From contig NZ_LMCW01000012.1 in assembly GCF_001424945.1 (NCBI RefSeq), forward strand, positions 864,414 to 928,413: 64,000 bases of DNA, read 5' to 3'. A program made the position numbers and the translations under genes. The notes beneath the pieces were generated by a model, which worked only from the letters and a program-made list of their open reading frames with translations, was not told the origin of the DNA and did not search any database. The stretch comes from Rhizobium sp. Root1203. Its GTDB lineage: Bacteria; Pseudomonadota; Alphaproteobacteria; Rhizobiales; Rhizobiaceae. Positions 25,363 through 33,362 of this stretch are shown here, one piece after another (the first letter of the stretch is position 1; the number at the start of each line of letters is the position of its first letter).

Positions 25363-26516
25363 TGGGTCAGCTCCCCGCTGGAAGCAACCTGATCGGCGAC
25401 GCGCACCTGTCCACCCTCGCGGACCCGCTGCAGCCCCTCGGTGACGATCGCGTCGCCGTCCTTGAGATCTGCCGTGACGAGAATGAAGTCCGGGTTGCGC
25501 TGAACGATGCTGACGCGCACCTTTTTCGACCGACCGTCGTCGACGCGCCAGACAAAGGCGCCTTCCGAATCCCACTGGACCGAAAGCGGATAGACCGCGG
25601 GATACCGGTCGCCGGCAAATTTCATACCGACGTTGAAGGACATGCCGGCGCGCAGTTCGTCCGAAGCGTTGTCGATGCGTGCACGCACGCGCAGCGTTCG
25701 GCTCGCCGCATCGATGCGATTGTCGATCGCTTCGACAGCGCCGGAAAATACCCGCCCGGGCAGCGCCACCGACGTTGCCTCGACCGGTTGCCCAACGGAA
25801 ATCGTGTTGGCAAACCGCTCGGGCACCCAATAGTCGACAAGGATCTCCGTGCGGTCATCGAGCGTTGCGATGGGTGTGGTGATCGCGACGTTGTCGCCGA
25901 TGTTCACCGGGATGATCCCGACGATGCCATCGATCGGGGCAACGATATTGCGGCGTTCGAGATTGAGTTCGGCAGCCTGCAGCTGCAGCCTCGCCCCTTG
26001 CTCGGCTATTTCCGCATCGAATACGTCCATACGCGAAACGCTGGACTTGATGTTGTGATAAAGGCTGGATTTCTCGACGGCGCTTTTCAGCGTCACCTCC
26101 GCCTGTCCCTTGGCGATCACCTGCTCTTCGCTGTCGAGCTTCGCAAGCACCTGCCCCTTGGTGATCTTGTCGCCGGACTTGATCAGGATTTCCCGCACGG
26201 TTCCGCTCGCCTGCGGTGTGACGGCGACGGACCGGATGGCGTCGCCCGTGCCGATGGCACTCAGCTGGTCGTTGACGGTGCCGCGCACGACGGCTTGCGT
26301 TGCGATCAGAACGGCCCCGTTGCCCCCGCGGCGTTGCCCGGTTCCCTGATCGGCTGACCCGGAGGCCTTTTCGGCTGGCGCGACGGTTGGGAGAAGACGG
26401 CTCGGAACGCCGGCGCTGCGCAGTGTATCGCCGGCACCGGGCACAAAGAAGACCCATCCGGCGAAGCCGGCCACGGCGAGGGCAAGGCAAAGAGCAAACT
26501 GCTTCCAAAAAGGCAT
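25359..26516 (-). CDS. RND efflux periplasmic adaptor (membrane fusion protein)
   Basis: A 385-residue adaptor that links the permease to an outer-membrane channel. It has an N-terminal signal-anchor helix (about 6-26), then a Ser/Ala/Pro-rich stretch, a lipoyl-like half motif SGTVREILIKSGDKITKGQ (split around residue 110), a helical hairpin, the second lipoyl half IVAPIDGIVG, and beta-barrel and membrane-proximal domains. GGAGAC lies six bases before the ATG. It is the first gene of the two-gene pump operon and is divergent from an alpha/beta hydrolase. The spacer carries a palindrome that may bind the pump's regulator. Confidence 0.94.
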   Translation of the reverse strand: MPFWKQFALCLALAVAGFAGWVFFVPGAGDTLRSAGVPSRLLPTVAPAEKASGSADQGTGQRRGGNGAVLIATQAVVRGTVNDQLSAIGTGDAIRSVAVTPQASGTVREILIKSGDKITKGQVLAKLDSEEQVIAKGQAEVTLKSAVEKSSLYHNIKSSVSRMDVFDAEIAEQGARLQLQAAELNLERRNIVAPIDGIVGIIPVNIGDNVAITTPIATLDDRTEILVDYWVPERFANTISVGQPVEATSVALPGRVFSGAVEAIDNRIDAASRTLRVRARIDNASDELRAGMSFNVGMKFAGDRYPAVYPLSVQWDSEGAFVWRVDDGRSKKVRVSIVQRNPDFILVTADLKDGDAIVTEGLQRVREGGQVRVADQVASSGELTQ

Positions 26517-26840
26517 TAACGTCTCCGGAGGGACACGAGGTTGTCCAGGGTCGATCGAAAGAGGCGTATGCGAGGCAAATTGCCGCGCAACTGCGACAAT
26601 ATTGTCGCTTTGCGGGCCACCGGCAAGCGAATTGGCCTCCTATTACAGAATTGTAATATCAATCCTGAGTGACCGGTCCGTACCTGCCGAATGGCATCCG
26701 GCCTGTTGTCTGGAGAATTTCGCGACCTACGTCAAATAACGCTTTTGTTTCCTGTCATTACCATGTTCTCTGCCGCTGCTAGAACCGCGTCGAGCACTGC
26801 CGAAACGGCTGCCATTCATCAACACGGAAGGATGATACCC
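26517..26840. other. Divergent spacer between efflux operon and hydrolase gene
   Basis: A 324-base region with no gene. It contains the palindrome described at 26641-26658 and an AT-rich stretch (26585-26660) that probably carries the promoter(s) of one or both transcripts. An open frame entering from 26691 lacks coding character before the hydrolase start. Confidence 0.5.
26641..26658. promoter_or_regulatory. Palindromic operator candidate
   Basis: TATTACA-GAAT-TGTAATA: 7-base arms, perfectly symmetric. It lies 125 bases from the efflux adaptor start and 183 bases from the hydrolase start. TTACA-N4-TGTAA is the shape of sites bound by several OmpR-family response regulators and TetR-type repressors; which one acts here is not shown. 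Confidence 0.55.
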
Positions 26841-27662
26841 ATGCCGAAGATAACGACCAAGGACGGAACGAAGATTTTCTACACGGATTGGGGCACCGGC
26901 CAGCCGATCCTCTTTTCTCATGGCTGGCCGCTCGCGGGCGACGCCTGGGAAGCACAGATGCTGTTCTTCGGCCAGAACGGCTATCGCGTCATCGCCCACG
27001 ACCGCCGCAGCCACGGCAAGTCCTCCCAGACCTGGGAAGGCAATCATATGGATCAGTACGCCGACGATCTGGCGGAGCTGATCGAAAAGCTCGACCTCAA
27101 GGACCTGATCCTGATCGGTCACTCCACCGGCGGCGGCGAAGTGGCGCACTATCTCGGCCGCCATGGCACAAAGCGTGTCGCCAAGGTCGTGCTGGTTGGC
27201 GCCGTCCCGCCGCTGATGCTGAAAACTGCAGCAAATCCCGAGGGCCTGCCGCTCGACGTCTTCGACGGCATCCGCAAGGGCACAGCGCTCGACCGTTCGC
27301 AGTTTTTCCGTGATCTGACGATGCCCTTCTACGGCTTCAACCGGGAAGGCGCCAAGATCAACGAAGGCTTGCGCGAGAGCTTCTGGCTGATGGGCATGGC
27401 CGGCGGCATCAAGGGCGAATACGATTGCATCCGTGAATTTTCCGAGGTCGACTACACCGAGGACCTGAAGAAGATCGACAAACCGACCCTCTTCATCCAC
27501 GGCTCCGACGATCAGATCGTGCCGATCGTCGCCGCGGCGCACAAGAGTTCGAAGATCGTCAAGGGCGCCATCCTGAAGGTCTACGAAGGCAGCAGCCACG
27601 GCCTCGCCCAGGTGGAGCCGGAACGCTTCAACGCCGACGTTCTGACCTTTATCAAAAGCTGA
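26841..27662 (+). CDS. Alpha/beta hydrolase, cofactor-free chloroperoxidase type
   Basis: A 273-residue enzyme of the non-haem haloperoxidase/esterase group. The oxyanion strand is [12 protein letters not shown]. The nucleophile is Ser95 in GHSTGGGE, the acid is Asp223 or Asp224 in GSDDQIVP, and the base is His253 in [18 protein letters not shown] is typical of the subgroup. These proteins hydrolyse esters and can perhydrolyse short acids in vitro; the in vivo substrate is unknown. The start is ATG 26841, with GGAAGG nine bases upstream; an in-frame ATG three codons earlier is too close to it. A hairpin follows the stop. Confidence 0.92.
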   Translation: MPKITTKDGTKIFYTDWGTGQPILFSHGWPLAGDAWEAQMLFFGQNGYRVIAHDRRSHGKSSQTWEGNHMDQYADDLAELIEKLDLKDLILIGHSTGGGEVAHYLGRHGTKRVAKVVLVGAVPPLMLKTAANPEGLPLDVFDGIRKGTALDRSQFFRDLTMPFYGFNREGAKINEGLRESFWLMGMAGGIKGEYDCIREFSEVDYTEDLKKIDKPTLFIHGSDDQIVPIVAAAHKSSKIVKGAILKVYEGSSHGLAQVEPERFNADVLTFIKS

Positions 27663-27671
27663 CATCGAGCC

Positions 27672-27698
27672 GAAGGCCCGGCCAACGGCCGGGTCTTC
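27672..27698 (+). terminator. Hairpin after the hydrolase gene
   Basis: GAAGGCCCGGCC, loop AAC, GGCCGGGTCTTC: a 12-bp stem with one G-T pair. It lies nine bases after the stop. The T run is short, so termination is likely but not certain. Confidence 0.65.
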
Positions 27699-27858
27699 CA
27701 CGCAGGACGACACCGATCATGCTCGATCTCGCCGCGTTGCGTGCATGCCAGCACTTTCGGCGCCCGAATCGAAAACTGCCTGAGGACAGTCGGCTTCCGA
27801 GAATGAAACCAGAACATCTTTTCTGGTCTTTCCATCCCGAATCACTACATTACGCGCC

Positions 27859-30339
27859 ATGAGCAATAGTTTCGACGATATTCCCTTCTTCGATGAAGAG
27901 CCGGGCGAAGCGCCGCGCAAGCAGCAAGCCCCCGCAGCTCCCGCCACAGGAGGGCTCGCCGCCCGCGCCATGGCAGCCCGCAGCGGCGGCAGCCGGCCGG
28001 ACTACCTCTCCGGTCTGAACCCTGAACAGACCGAAGCCGTCGAAACGCTGGAAGGCCCCGTCCTCGTGCTCGCGGGCGCGGGCACCGGCAAGACGCGGGT
28101 GCTGACCACCCGCATCGCGCATATCCTCAACACCAACCGCGCCTATCCCTCGCAGATCCTCGCGGTGACCTTCACCAACAAGGCCGCCCGCGAGATGAAG
28201 GAGCGCATCGCCGTGCTCGTCGGCGGCGCGGTCGAAGGCATGCCGTGGCTCGGCACGTTTCACTCGATCGGCGTCAAGCTGCTGCGCCGCCACGCCGAAC
28301 TGGTCAACCTGCGCTCCGATTTCACCATCCTCGACACCGACGACGTCGTTCGCCTCGTCAAGCAGCTGATCCAGGCCGAGGGGCTCGACGACAAGCGCTG
28401 GCCGGCCAAGCAGTTCGCCGGCATGATCGATACGTGGAAGAACAAGGGCCTCGGCCCCGCCGACATCCCGGAAGGCGACGCCCGCGCATTTGCCAACGGC
28501 AAGGGCCGCGAACTCTACTTCGCCTACCAGCAACGTCTTTCGACGCTGAACGCCTGCGACTTCGGCGACCTGCTGATGCATCCGATCGCGATCTTTCGAA
28601 AGACTCCCGATCTTCTCAAGGAATATCATCAGCGCTTCCGCTACATCCTCGTCGACGAGTACCAGGATACCAATACCGCCCAGTACATGTGGCTGAGGCT
28701 TCTCGCCCAGCGTCCCAGGGGCGAGCTGCAGAACGTCTGCTGTGTCGGCGACGACGACCAGTCGATCTATGGCTGGCGCGGCGCCGAGGTGGATAACATC
28801 CTGCGCTTCGAGAAGGATTTTCCCGGCGCCAAGGTCATCAAGCTGGAGCGCAACTACCGCTCCACGGAACACATCCTCGGTGCCGCTGCCCACCTCATCG
28901 CCCACAACGAAGGCCGCCTCGGCAAGACGCTCTTTACAGACCGCAGCAACTCCGAGGACGCCAAGGTGCAGGTCCACGCCTCCTGGGATTCGGAGGAGGA
29001 AGCCCGGGCCATCGGCGAGGAGATCGAACAGCTCCAGCGCGGTGGCGCCTCCGGCCAGCCCCATGCCCTGAACGACATGGCAATCCTGGTGCGCGCGTCC
29101 TTCCAGATGCGCGAGTTCGAAGATCGCTTCGTCACGCTCGGGCTCAACTACCGTGTCATCGGCGGCCCGCGTTTCTACGAGCGCCTCGAGATCCGCGATG
29201 CCATGGCCTATTTCCGCCTCGTCGCCCAGCCGGCCGACGACCTCGCCTTCGAGCGCATCGTCAACACCCCGAAGCGCGGCTTGGGCGACACCACCGTCCG
29301 CGCCCTTCACGACTATGCCCGCGCCCGCGACATCCCGATGCTGTCGGCGGCAGCCGACATGATCGAGACGGACGAGCTGAAGCCGAAGGCGCGAAAAGCC
29401 CTGTTCGACGTGATTCAATCTTTCCGCAGATGGCAGGAAAGGCTTGAAAACACACCACATACCGAGCTCGCCGAACAGATCCTCGAAGAGTCCGGCTACA
29501 CCGACATGTGGAAGAACGACAAGTCGGCCGACGCCCCGACCCGGCTCGACAACCTGAAGGAACTGATCCGCTCGATGGAGAGCTTCGAGTCGATGCGCGG
29601 CTTCCTCGAGCACGTCTCGCTGGTCATGGATGCCGAGCAGAACGAAAACCTCGACGCCGTCTCGATCATGACCCTGCACTCCGCCAAGGGCCTGGAATTC
29701 GAAACCGTCTTCCTGCCCGGCTGGGAAGAAGGCCTCTTCCCGCACCAGCGCTCGCTTGACGAGACCGGCCGAGCCGGGCTGGAGGAGGAACGCCGCCTCG
29801 CCTATGTCGGCCTCACCCGCGCCAAGCGCCGCTGCCACATCTGGTTCGTCTCCAACCGCCGCATTCACGGTCTCTGGCAATCGACCATCCCCTCGCGCTT
29901 CCTCGACGAGCTGCCGGAAACCCATGTCGAGGTCGCGGAAGTCGAGCAGAGCTATGGCGGTTACGGCCGCGGCGGCTATGGCCAGTCCCGTTTCGACAAG
30001 GCGGAGCCCTTCGCCAACTCCTATTCTACACCCGGCTGGAAACGCGCCCAGCAAAACCGCAACGACGCCACGCGCGACAACTGGGGCTCACGCTCCGGCC
30101 ATTCCGTCGAGCGCATCGGCTACGGCGAAAGCGGCCCGAAGACCCGCACGATCGACGGCGAACTGGTGGCCAAGTCCACGACCTCGGAACCGTCGAAATT
30201 CAAGACCGGCGACCGCGTCTTCCACCTCAAGTTCGGCAACGGCAACATCACCGGCATCGAAGGCAACAAGCTGACGATCGAATTCGACCGGGCCGGCCAG
30301 AAGCGCGTGCTGGACGGGTTTGTGGAGCGGGTTTCCTAG
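27859..30339 (+). CDS. uvrD: UvrD/PcrA-type ATP-dependent DNA helicase
   Basis: An 826-residue superfamily 1A 3'-5' helicase for nucleotide-excision and mismatch repair and for clearing replication obstacles. Walker A is AGAGTGKT (72-79), motif Ia TFTNKAAREMK, motif II VDEYQDTN near 264, motif III GDDDQSIYGWRGA, motif IV NYRSTEHIL, motif V TLHSAKGLEFE, and motif VI AYVGLTRAKRRC. A 45-residue Pro/Ala-rich N-terminal extension precedes the helicase core. After a Gly/Tyr-rich linker, the last 50 residues (GDRVFHLKFGNGNI) form the Tudor-like C-terminal domain that binds RNA polymerase in PcrA/UvrD. It is transcribed alone. Confidence 0.95.
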   Translation: MSNSFDDIPFFDEEPGEAPRKQQAPAAPATGGLAARAMAARSGGSRPDYLSGLNPEQTEAVETLEGPVLVLAGAGTGKTRVLTTRIAHILNTNRAYPSQILAVTFTNKAAREMKERIAVLVGGAVEGMPWLGTFHSIGVKLLRRHAELVNLRSDFTILDTDDVVRLVKQLIQAEGLDDKRWPAKQFAGMIDTWKNKGLGPADIPEGDARAFANGKGRELYFAYQQRLSTLNACDFGDLLMHPIAIFRKTPDLLKEYHQRFRYILVDEYQDTNTAQYMWLRLLAQRPRGELQNVCCVGDDDQSIYGWRGAEVDNILRFEKDFPGAKVIKLERNYRSTEHILGAAAHLIAHNEGRLGKTLFTDRSNSEDAKVQVHASWDSEEEARAIGEEIEQLQRGGASGQPHALNDMAILVRASFQMREFEDRFVTLGLNYRVIGGPRFYERLEIRDAMAYFRLVAQPADDLAFERIVNTPKRGLGDTTVRALHDYARARDIPMLSAAADMIETDELKPKARKALFDVIQSFRRWQERLENTPHTELAEQILEESGYTDMWKNDKSADAPTRLDNLKELIRSMESFESMRGFLEHVSLVMDAEQNENLDAVSIMTLHSAKGLEFETVFLPGWEEGLFPHQRSLDETGRAGLEEERRLAYVGLTRAKRRCHIWFVSNRRIHGLWQSTIPSRFLDELPETHVEVAEVEQSYGGYGRGGYGQSRFDKAEPFANSYSTPGWKRAQQNRNDATRDNWGSRSGHSVERIGYGESGPKTRTIDGELVAKSTTSEPSKFKTGDRVFHLKFGNGNITGIEGNKLTIEFDRAGQKRVLDGFVERVS

Positions 30340-30478
30340 TGCAAATATCCGCTTTCCCGTCACCGCCAATGCCATCGGCGCGCGCGCTCACCCATTCGTG
30401 ACTTCGCATCTCCTGCCGCCTCCCGCATACTGGCCTTTCCTGCGCATATCTGTCGCGGGATCGAATAGGAGGATGCTG

Positions 30479-30580
30479 ATGAAACGCTGCTCACTATCGC
30501 TGATCGGCATGTCGCTGATGATTGCCATCCTGAGCAATCCGGGCATTGCGCTGGCTTGCAACAAGATTATCGGGACATGA
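30479..30580 (+). CDS. Small secreted peptide (33 residues), possible
   Basis: MKRCSLSLIGMSLMIAILSN begins a 33-codon frame that is almost wholly a signal peptide: a basic start, a long hydrophobic core, and an ALA cut site before CNKIIGT. AGGAGG ends six bases before the ATG, an ideal ribosome binding site that is hard to explain unless something is translated. A hairpin 21 bases after the stop could end the message. It may be a real micropeptide, or the remains of a longer exported protein whose body was lost. I know of no family. Confidence 0.45.
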   Translation: MKRCSLSLIGMSLMIAILSNPGIALACNKIIGT

Positions 30581-30601
30581 TATCCAGAGGCAAGGCACAT
30601 T

Positions 30602-30622
30602 GAGCGGGCGTAGCGCCCGCTC
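30602..30622 (+). terminator. Hairpin after the 33-codon frame
   Basis: GAGCGGGCG, loop TAG, CGCCCGCTC: a perfect 9-bp stem followed by a weakly T-rich stretch. It marks the edge between GC-rich sequence and the AT-rich patch to its right. Confidence 0.5.
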
Positions 30623-30699
30623 GCTTCATCAAGAAATTTGAGTATTCTATACGCCGGGCGAGGCTCTGAGTTTTGCGTATGCCTATCGAGTGAGGGAGA

Positions 30700-30960
30700 C
30701 TATCTGAACTTTTTGACGTCTTTGAGAGCAAGATCAATATTATCTAGTGCCAACTCAAGTGCCGCCTTTGCCTCTTCTAAAGCCTTTAGTGAGTGGTGAG
30801 TTGCCCTCCCAGACGAATATCGTCCTCGAGGGGGTAGCTTCTCGGCGGGTGCAACCTCAACCCATTGAAATTTTTTGCCTGAAAGAACCTCGGCAATTCG
30901 GCCCTGATTGACACCAAACCATGCAGCGATGTCATGGTGTCGGTCATTGCGCGCACCCAT
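30700..30960 (-). CDS. Putative helix-turn-helix protein, possibly 5'-truncated
   Basis: An 86-residue protein. The first part, HHDIAAWFGVNQGRIAEVL, looks like a helix-turn-helix of the kind found in many uncharacterised rhizobial proteins. The C-terminal third (KALEEAKAALELALDNIDLALKD) is an amphipathic helix, probably for dimerisation. In-frame sequence upstream of the ATG (FDAALVKG then the Met) also looks like part of the fold and is open back to a TAG near 31015 with no start codon, so the present gene may have lost its original 5' end. The gene and its flanks are clearly richer in A and T than their surroundings, a sign of transfer. Confidence 0.55.
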   Translation of the reverse strand: MGARNDRHHDIAAWFGVNQGRIAEVLSGKKFQWVEVAPAEKLPPRGRYSSGRATHHSLKALEEAKAALELALDNIDLALKDVKKFR

Positions 30961-31140
30961 CCCTTTTACTAACGCAGCATCGAAATCGCAAAGTCTGCGC
31001 CCGCTCGCTCTGCTCTAACAGCCATGCTTCACCTCAACACTCAGAACACCTCCAATTCTACTAAGAACAGCAACTAAAAAGAAGCAGAAATACAATTTAA
31101 AGTTAACTCCGGAGCCGCCATTCGGCCCAAACGCACCCCC
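30961..31140. other. AT-rich spacer
   Basis: There is no gene here. Together with the neighbouring hypothetical gene it forms an A+T-rich patch (about 30630-31110) inside GC-rich chromosome. The sequence around 31050-31110 is rich in runs of A. No repeat ends or attachment-site duplication could be seen. Confidence 0.5.
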
Positions 31141-31488
31141 TCACCCCAAAATCGGCATCGACCCCAGGCCCAGTATATCGTTCACCAGCGCCAGCCCGAT
31201 GCCGGCCGCGACGATTCCCAGGCCGATCAGGAACAGGCGCCGCGAGCGGTCGTATTTTGCGGCGTTGAGCGAGTCCCGCGCCAGAAGGTCGGCGAACACC
31301 TTCACCTGGATGGCGATACCGACGGTGAGGCACAGCATCGGCAGGATGTCGATGCGGCTCCAGTCGTTCGGGTTGGAGACCCAATGGCTGATGAAATTCA
31401 GGGAAAAGCCGAGGATGATGCCCGCCGCCGTCAGCGAGCCGTTGCGAAAGGTCGCATCGATCTTTTCCTCTGTATCCGGCTCCGGCAT
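31141..31488 (-). CDS. Small membrane protein, function unknown
   Basis: A 115-residue protein with three predicted membrane helices: LTAAGIILGFSLNFISHWV, PMLCLTVGIAIQVKVFADLL and LFLIGLGIVAAGIGLALVN. The N-terminal 15 residues are acidic and cytoplasmic. The ATG at 31488 gives the best start; a TTG frame 11 codons upstream contains a GGAGG, but that is too far from the ATG to serve it. I recognise no family. It faces away from the uvrD side and has no operon partner. Confidence 0.6.
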   Translation of the reverse strand: MPEPDTEEKIDATFRNGSLTAAGIILGFSLNFISHWVSNPNDWSRIDILPMLCLTVGIAIQVKVFADLLARDSLNAAKYDRSRRLFLIGLGIVAAGIGLALVNDILGLGSMPILG

Positions 31489-31665
31489 GGCTTCGATTTC
31501 CGGCTGATTTCCTCCTCGCAAGAAAGGCAGAAATCACCGGGATGGGCAAGAGCGCGGGCGCGGCGGCAGCAATTCCAGCAAAAGCGCGTGGCAGCTTTGC
31601 GTCCGGAATTGCGGCAAAGCAAGAAGAGGCAGCGTTTTCGCGATTCGACGAAAAGCGGAATTACT

Positions 31666-32064
31666 CTAACTGCAGGCCTCGGCTAACTGCGCACCCCTGT
31701 CCGCAAGCAGGCGGCGGAGGACGCTTCGGTGGCAGCGGCTCTCGTCGTCGCAATAGCAGCCGATCGAAAAGGCGCTGGCATGTGAAAGGGTTGCCAGCAG
31801 CTCGAGCGCATGGCTTGCATCGGGTGCCTTCATCTCCTTCGTATAGGCTCTGACGAAGCGGTCCCAGTCGGCTTCGGTGACGGCGGCTTTCGCCTCGGAG
31901 ACCAGGCCCTGACTCGGCGCCAGGATCGGCAGCCAGACGTCATAGTAGTCGCGGCTGGAAAATTCCTCCTTCGGCACGCCGCGCGGCGGCCTGCGGACGG
32001 TGCCGATCCTGACACCTTCGCCCGCCAGCCGCGGCGTCCCCAGCTGCACGACACTGATCGACAT
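31666..32064 (-). CDS. DUF488 family protein
   Basis: A 132-residue protein of the DUF488 family. Typical features are IGTVRRPPRGVPKEEF, the YYDVWLPILAPS stretch and the cysteine-rich signature CYCDDESRCHR at residues 103-113, which may bind metal or hold a reactive thiol; no function is established. ATG 32064 is preceded by GGAG six bases away; a second ATG directly upstream is too close to it. It is divergent from the siderophore-interacting protein gene. Confidence 0.88.
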   Translation of the reverse strand: MSISVVQLGTPRLAGEGVRIGTVRRPPRGVPKEEFSSRDYYDVWLPILAPSQGLVSEAKAAVTEADWDRFVRAYTKEMKAPDASHALELLATLSHASAFSIGCYCDDESRCHRSVLRRLLADRGAQLAEACS

Positions 32065-32366
32065 CATAATCTCCTTGCATGGCCGGGCGATCCGCAACCC
32101 GCCAAGTCCTCCAGCGGGCCCGCAGACCTCCCGCATTCCTGCAGAACTCCAGTGCGCCGACAAGCATTACAAAACCTTCATTTTAAAATCATGTTTTATC
32201 TTGCCAAGCCGCCGGCCGGCCGCTAGACACAATCCATCTGCCGCCCCTCGACGCCGCACGTAAGCGTTAACGTCAATCAACGCGCTGATCGAGCCCGGAT
32301 CCGGGGTGCGAGCGGCGCGGCATGCCTGCGTTACGCGCACCCAGGTTCCGAACGAAGGAACTTTTG
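32065..32366. other. Divergent spacer between DUF488 and siderophore-interacting protein genes
   Basis: A 302-base region with no gene. An AT-rich segment at 32165-32205, with the palindrome ATTTTAAAAT, probably carries the DUF488 promoter. The half next to the siderophore gene is GC-rich. I looked for a Fur, RirA or Irr-like box and saw no convincing one. Confidence 0.5.
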
Positions 32367-33203
32367 ATGACGCCAAACATCGCTCCAAATACCATTGAAA
32401 ACCGCCACCCGATCGAACGCGTTCGCCACGAACTCAAGCGCCGCCTGCTGACGGTGAGCCGCGTCGCCAAGGTAACGCCACAGATGCTCCGGGTGACGCT
32501 GACGGGATCCGATCTCGAGGGCTTCACCAGCCTCGGCCATGACGATCACGTCAAGATACTCATTCCCCGCCCCGGCGAGGAGCTCACATTTCCGGAAATC
32601 GGTCCCGACGGCAAGCCGATGATCGATCCGGCCAACCGGCCGACGCTGCGCGACTATACGCCCCGGCGCTTCGATCCCGTAGCGGGCGAACTCGATCTGG
32701 ATTTCGCCCTGCATGAGGCCGGCCCGGCGACCGAATGGGCGCTGCGCGCGCAACCCGGCGACAAGCTCGGCGTCGGCGGCCCGCGCGGCTCCTTCGTGGT
32801 CGCCACCGATTTCGACTGGTATCTGCTTGCCGGCGACGAAACCGCCCTGCCCGCGATTGCCCGTCGCCTCGAGGAACTGCCGGCCGGCGCCCGTGCGCTG
32901 GTCGTCGCTGAAGTTGCCGGCCCCGAGGAGGAACAGGCGCTCGCCAGCAAGGCGGAGGTTTCCACCCTCTGGCTGCACCGCGGCGCGGCTCCGGCCGGCA
33001 CCACGGATGAGCTCGACCGGGCGCTGCGCGACATCCCGCTGCCGACGGGCGACGGCTATGTCTGGATCGCCTGCGAAACCGTCGTCGCCAGGCGCCTGCG
33101 CACTGTCATGGTCGATGAACGGCGGCATCCGAAAACCTGGATCAAGGCAGCCGGCTACTGGAAGCGCGGCCAGGCCGAATTCCACGAAACGCACGGCGAT
33201 TGA
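32367..33203 (+). CDS. Siderophore-interacting protein (ferric-siderophore reductase)
   Basis: A 278-residue flavin reductase of the ViuB/SIP family that releases iron from imported ferric siderophores by reduction with NAD(P)H. The FAD-binding domain carries RDYTPR at residues 95-100 and a Gly-rich GVGGPRGS loop. The C-terminal SIP domain has LAGDETALPAIARRLEELP and the end motif WKRGQAEFHE. Translation from ATG 32367 is supported by GGAA 9-10 bases upstream. No siderophore transport or synthesis gene is adjacent, so the substrate is open. Confidence 0.92.
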   Translation: MTPNIAPNTIENRHPIERVRHELKRRLLTVSRVAKVTPQMLRVTLTGSDLEGFTSLGHDDHVKILIPRPGEELTFPEIGPDGKPMIDPANRPTLRDYTPRRFDPVAGELDLDFALHEAGPATEWALRAQPGDKLGVGGPRGSFVVATDFDWYLLAGDETALPAIARRLEELPAGARALVVAEVAGPEEEQALASKAEVSTLWLHRGAAPAGTTDELDRALRDIPLPTGDGYVWIACETVVARRLRTVMVDERRHPKTWIKAAGYWKRGQAEFHETHGD

Positions 33204-33362
33204 TCCGAGCCCCGTATCTGTCGCGCACCGGCGGTACACGCAGGACGAGAAATTGAGGCAGAATCCACCGGTGGCGCGATCCGGCGACAACTTCGCCCCT
33301 GCCACATTGATTTTCTCCATGCTAGGCTGGCTGCCTTCTCAATAGCCCGGGGTTATCATCGT

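Noticed and set aside
25363..25830. Apparent N-terminal extension of the RND permease
   Set aside because: It overlaps the end of the adaptor gene in another frame. The coupled ATG at 25362 gives the normal RND length.
27850..30054. Long open frame (over 700 codons) on the minus strand opposite uvrD
   Set aside because: It is a mirror frame caused by high GC and strong codon bias in uvrD. The plus-strand product has every helicase motif; the antisense product has no recognisable domain.
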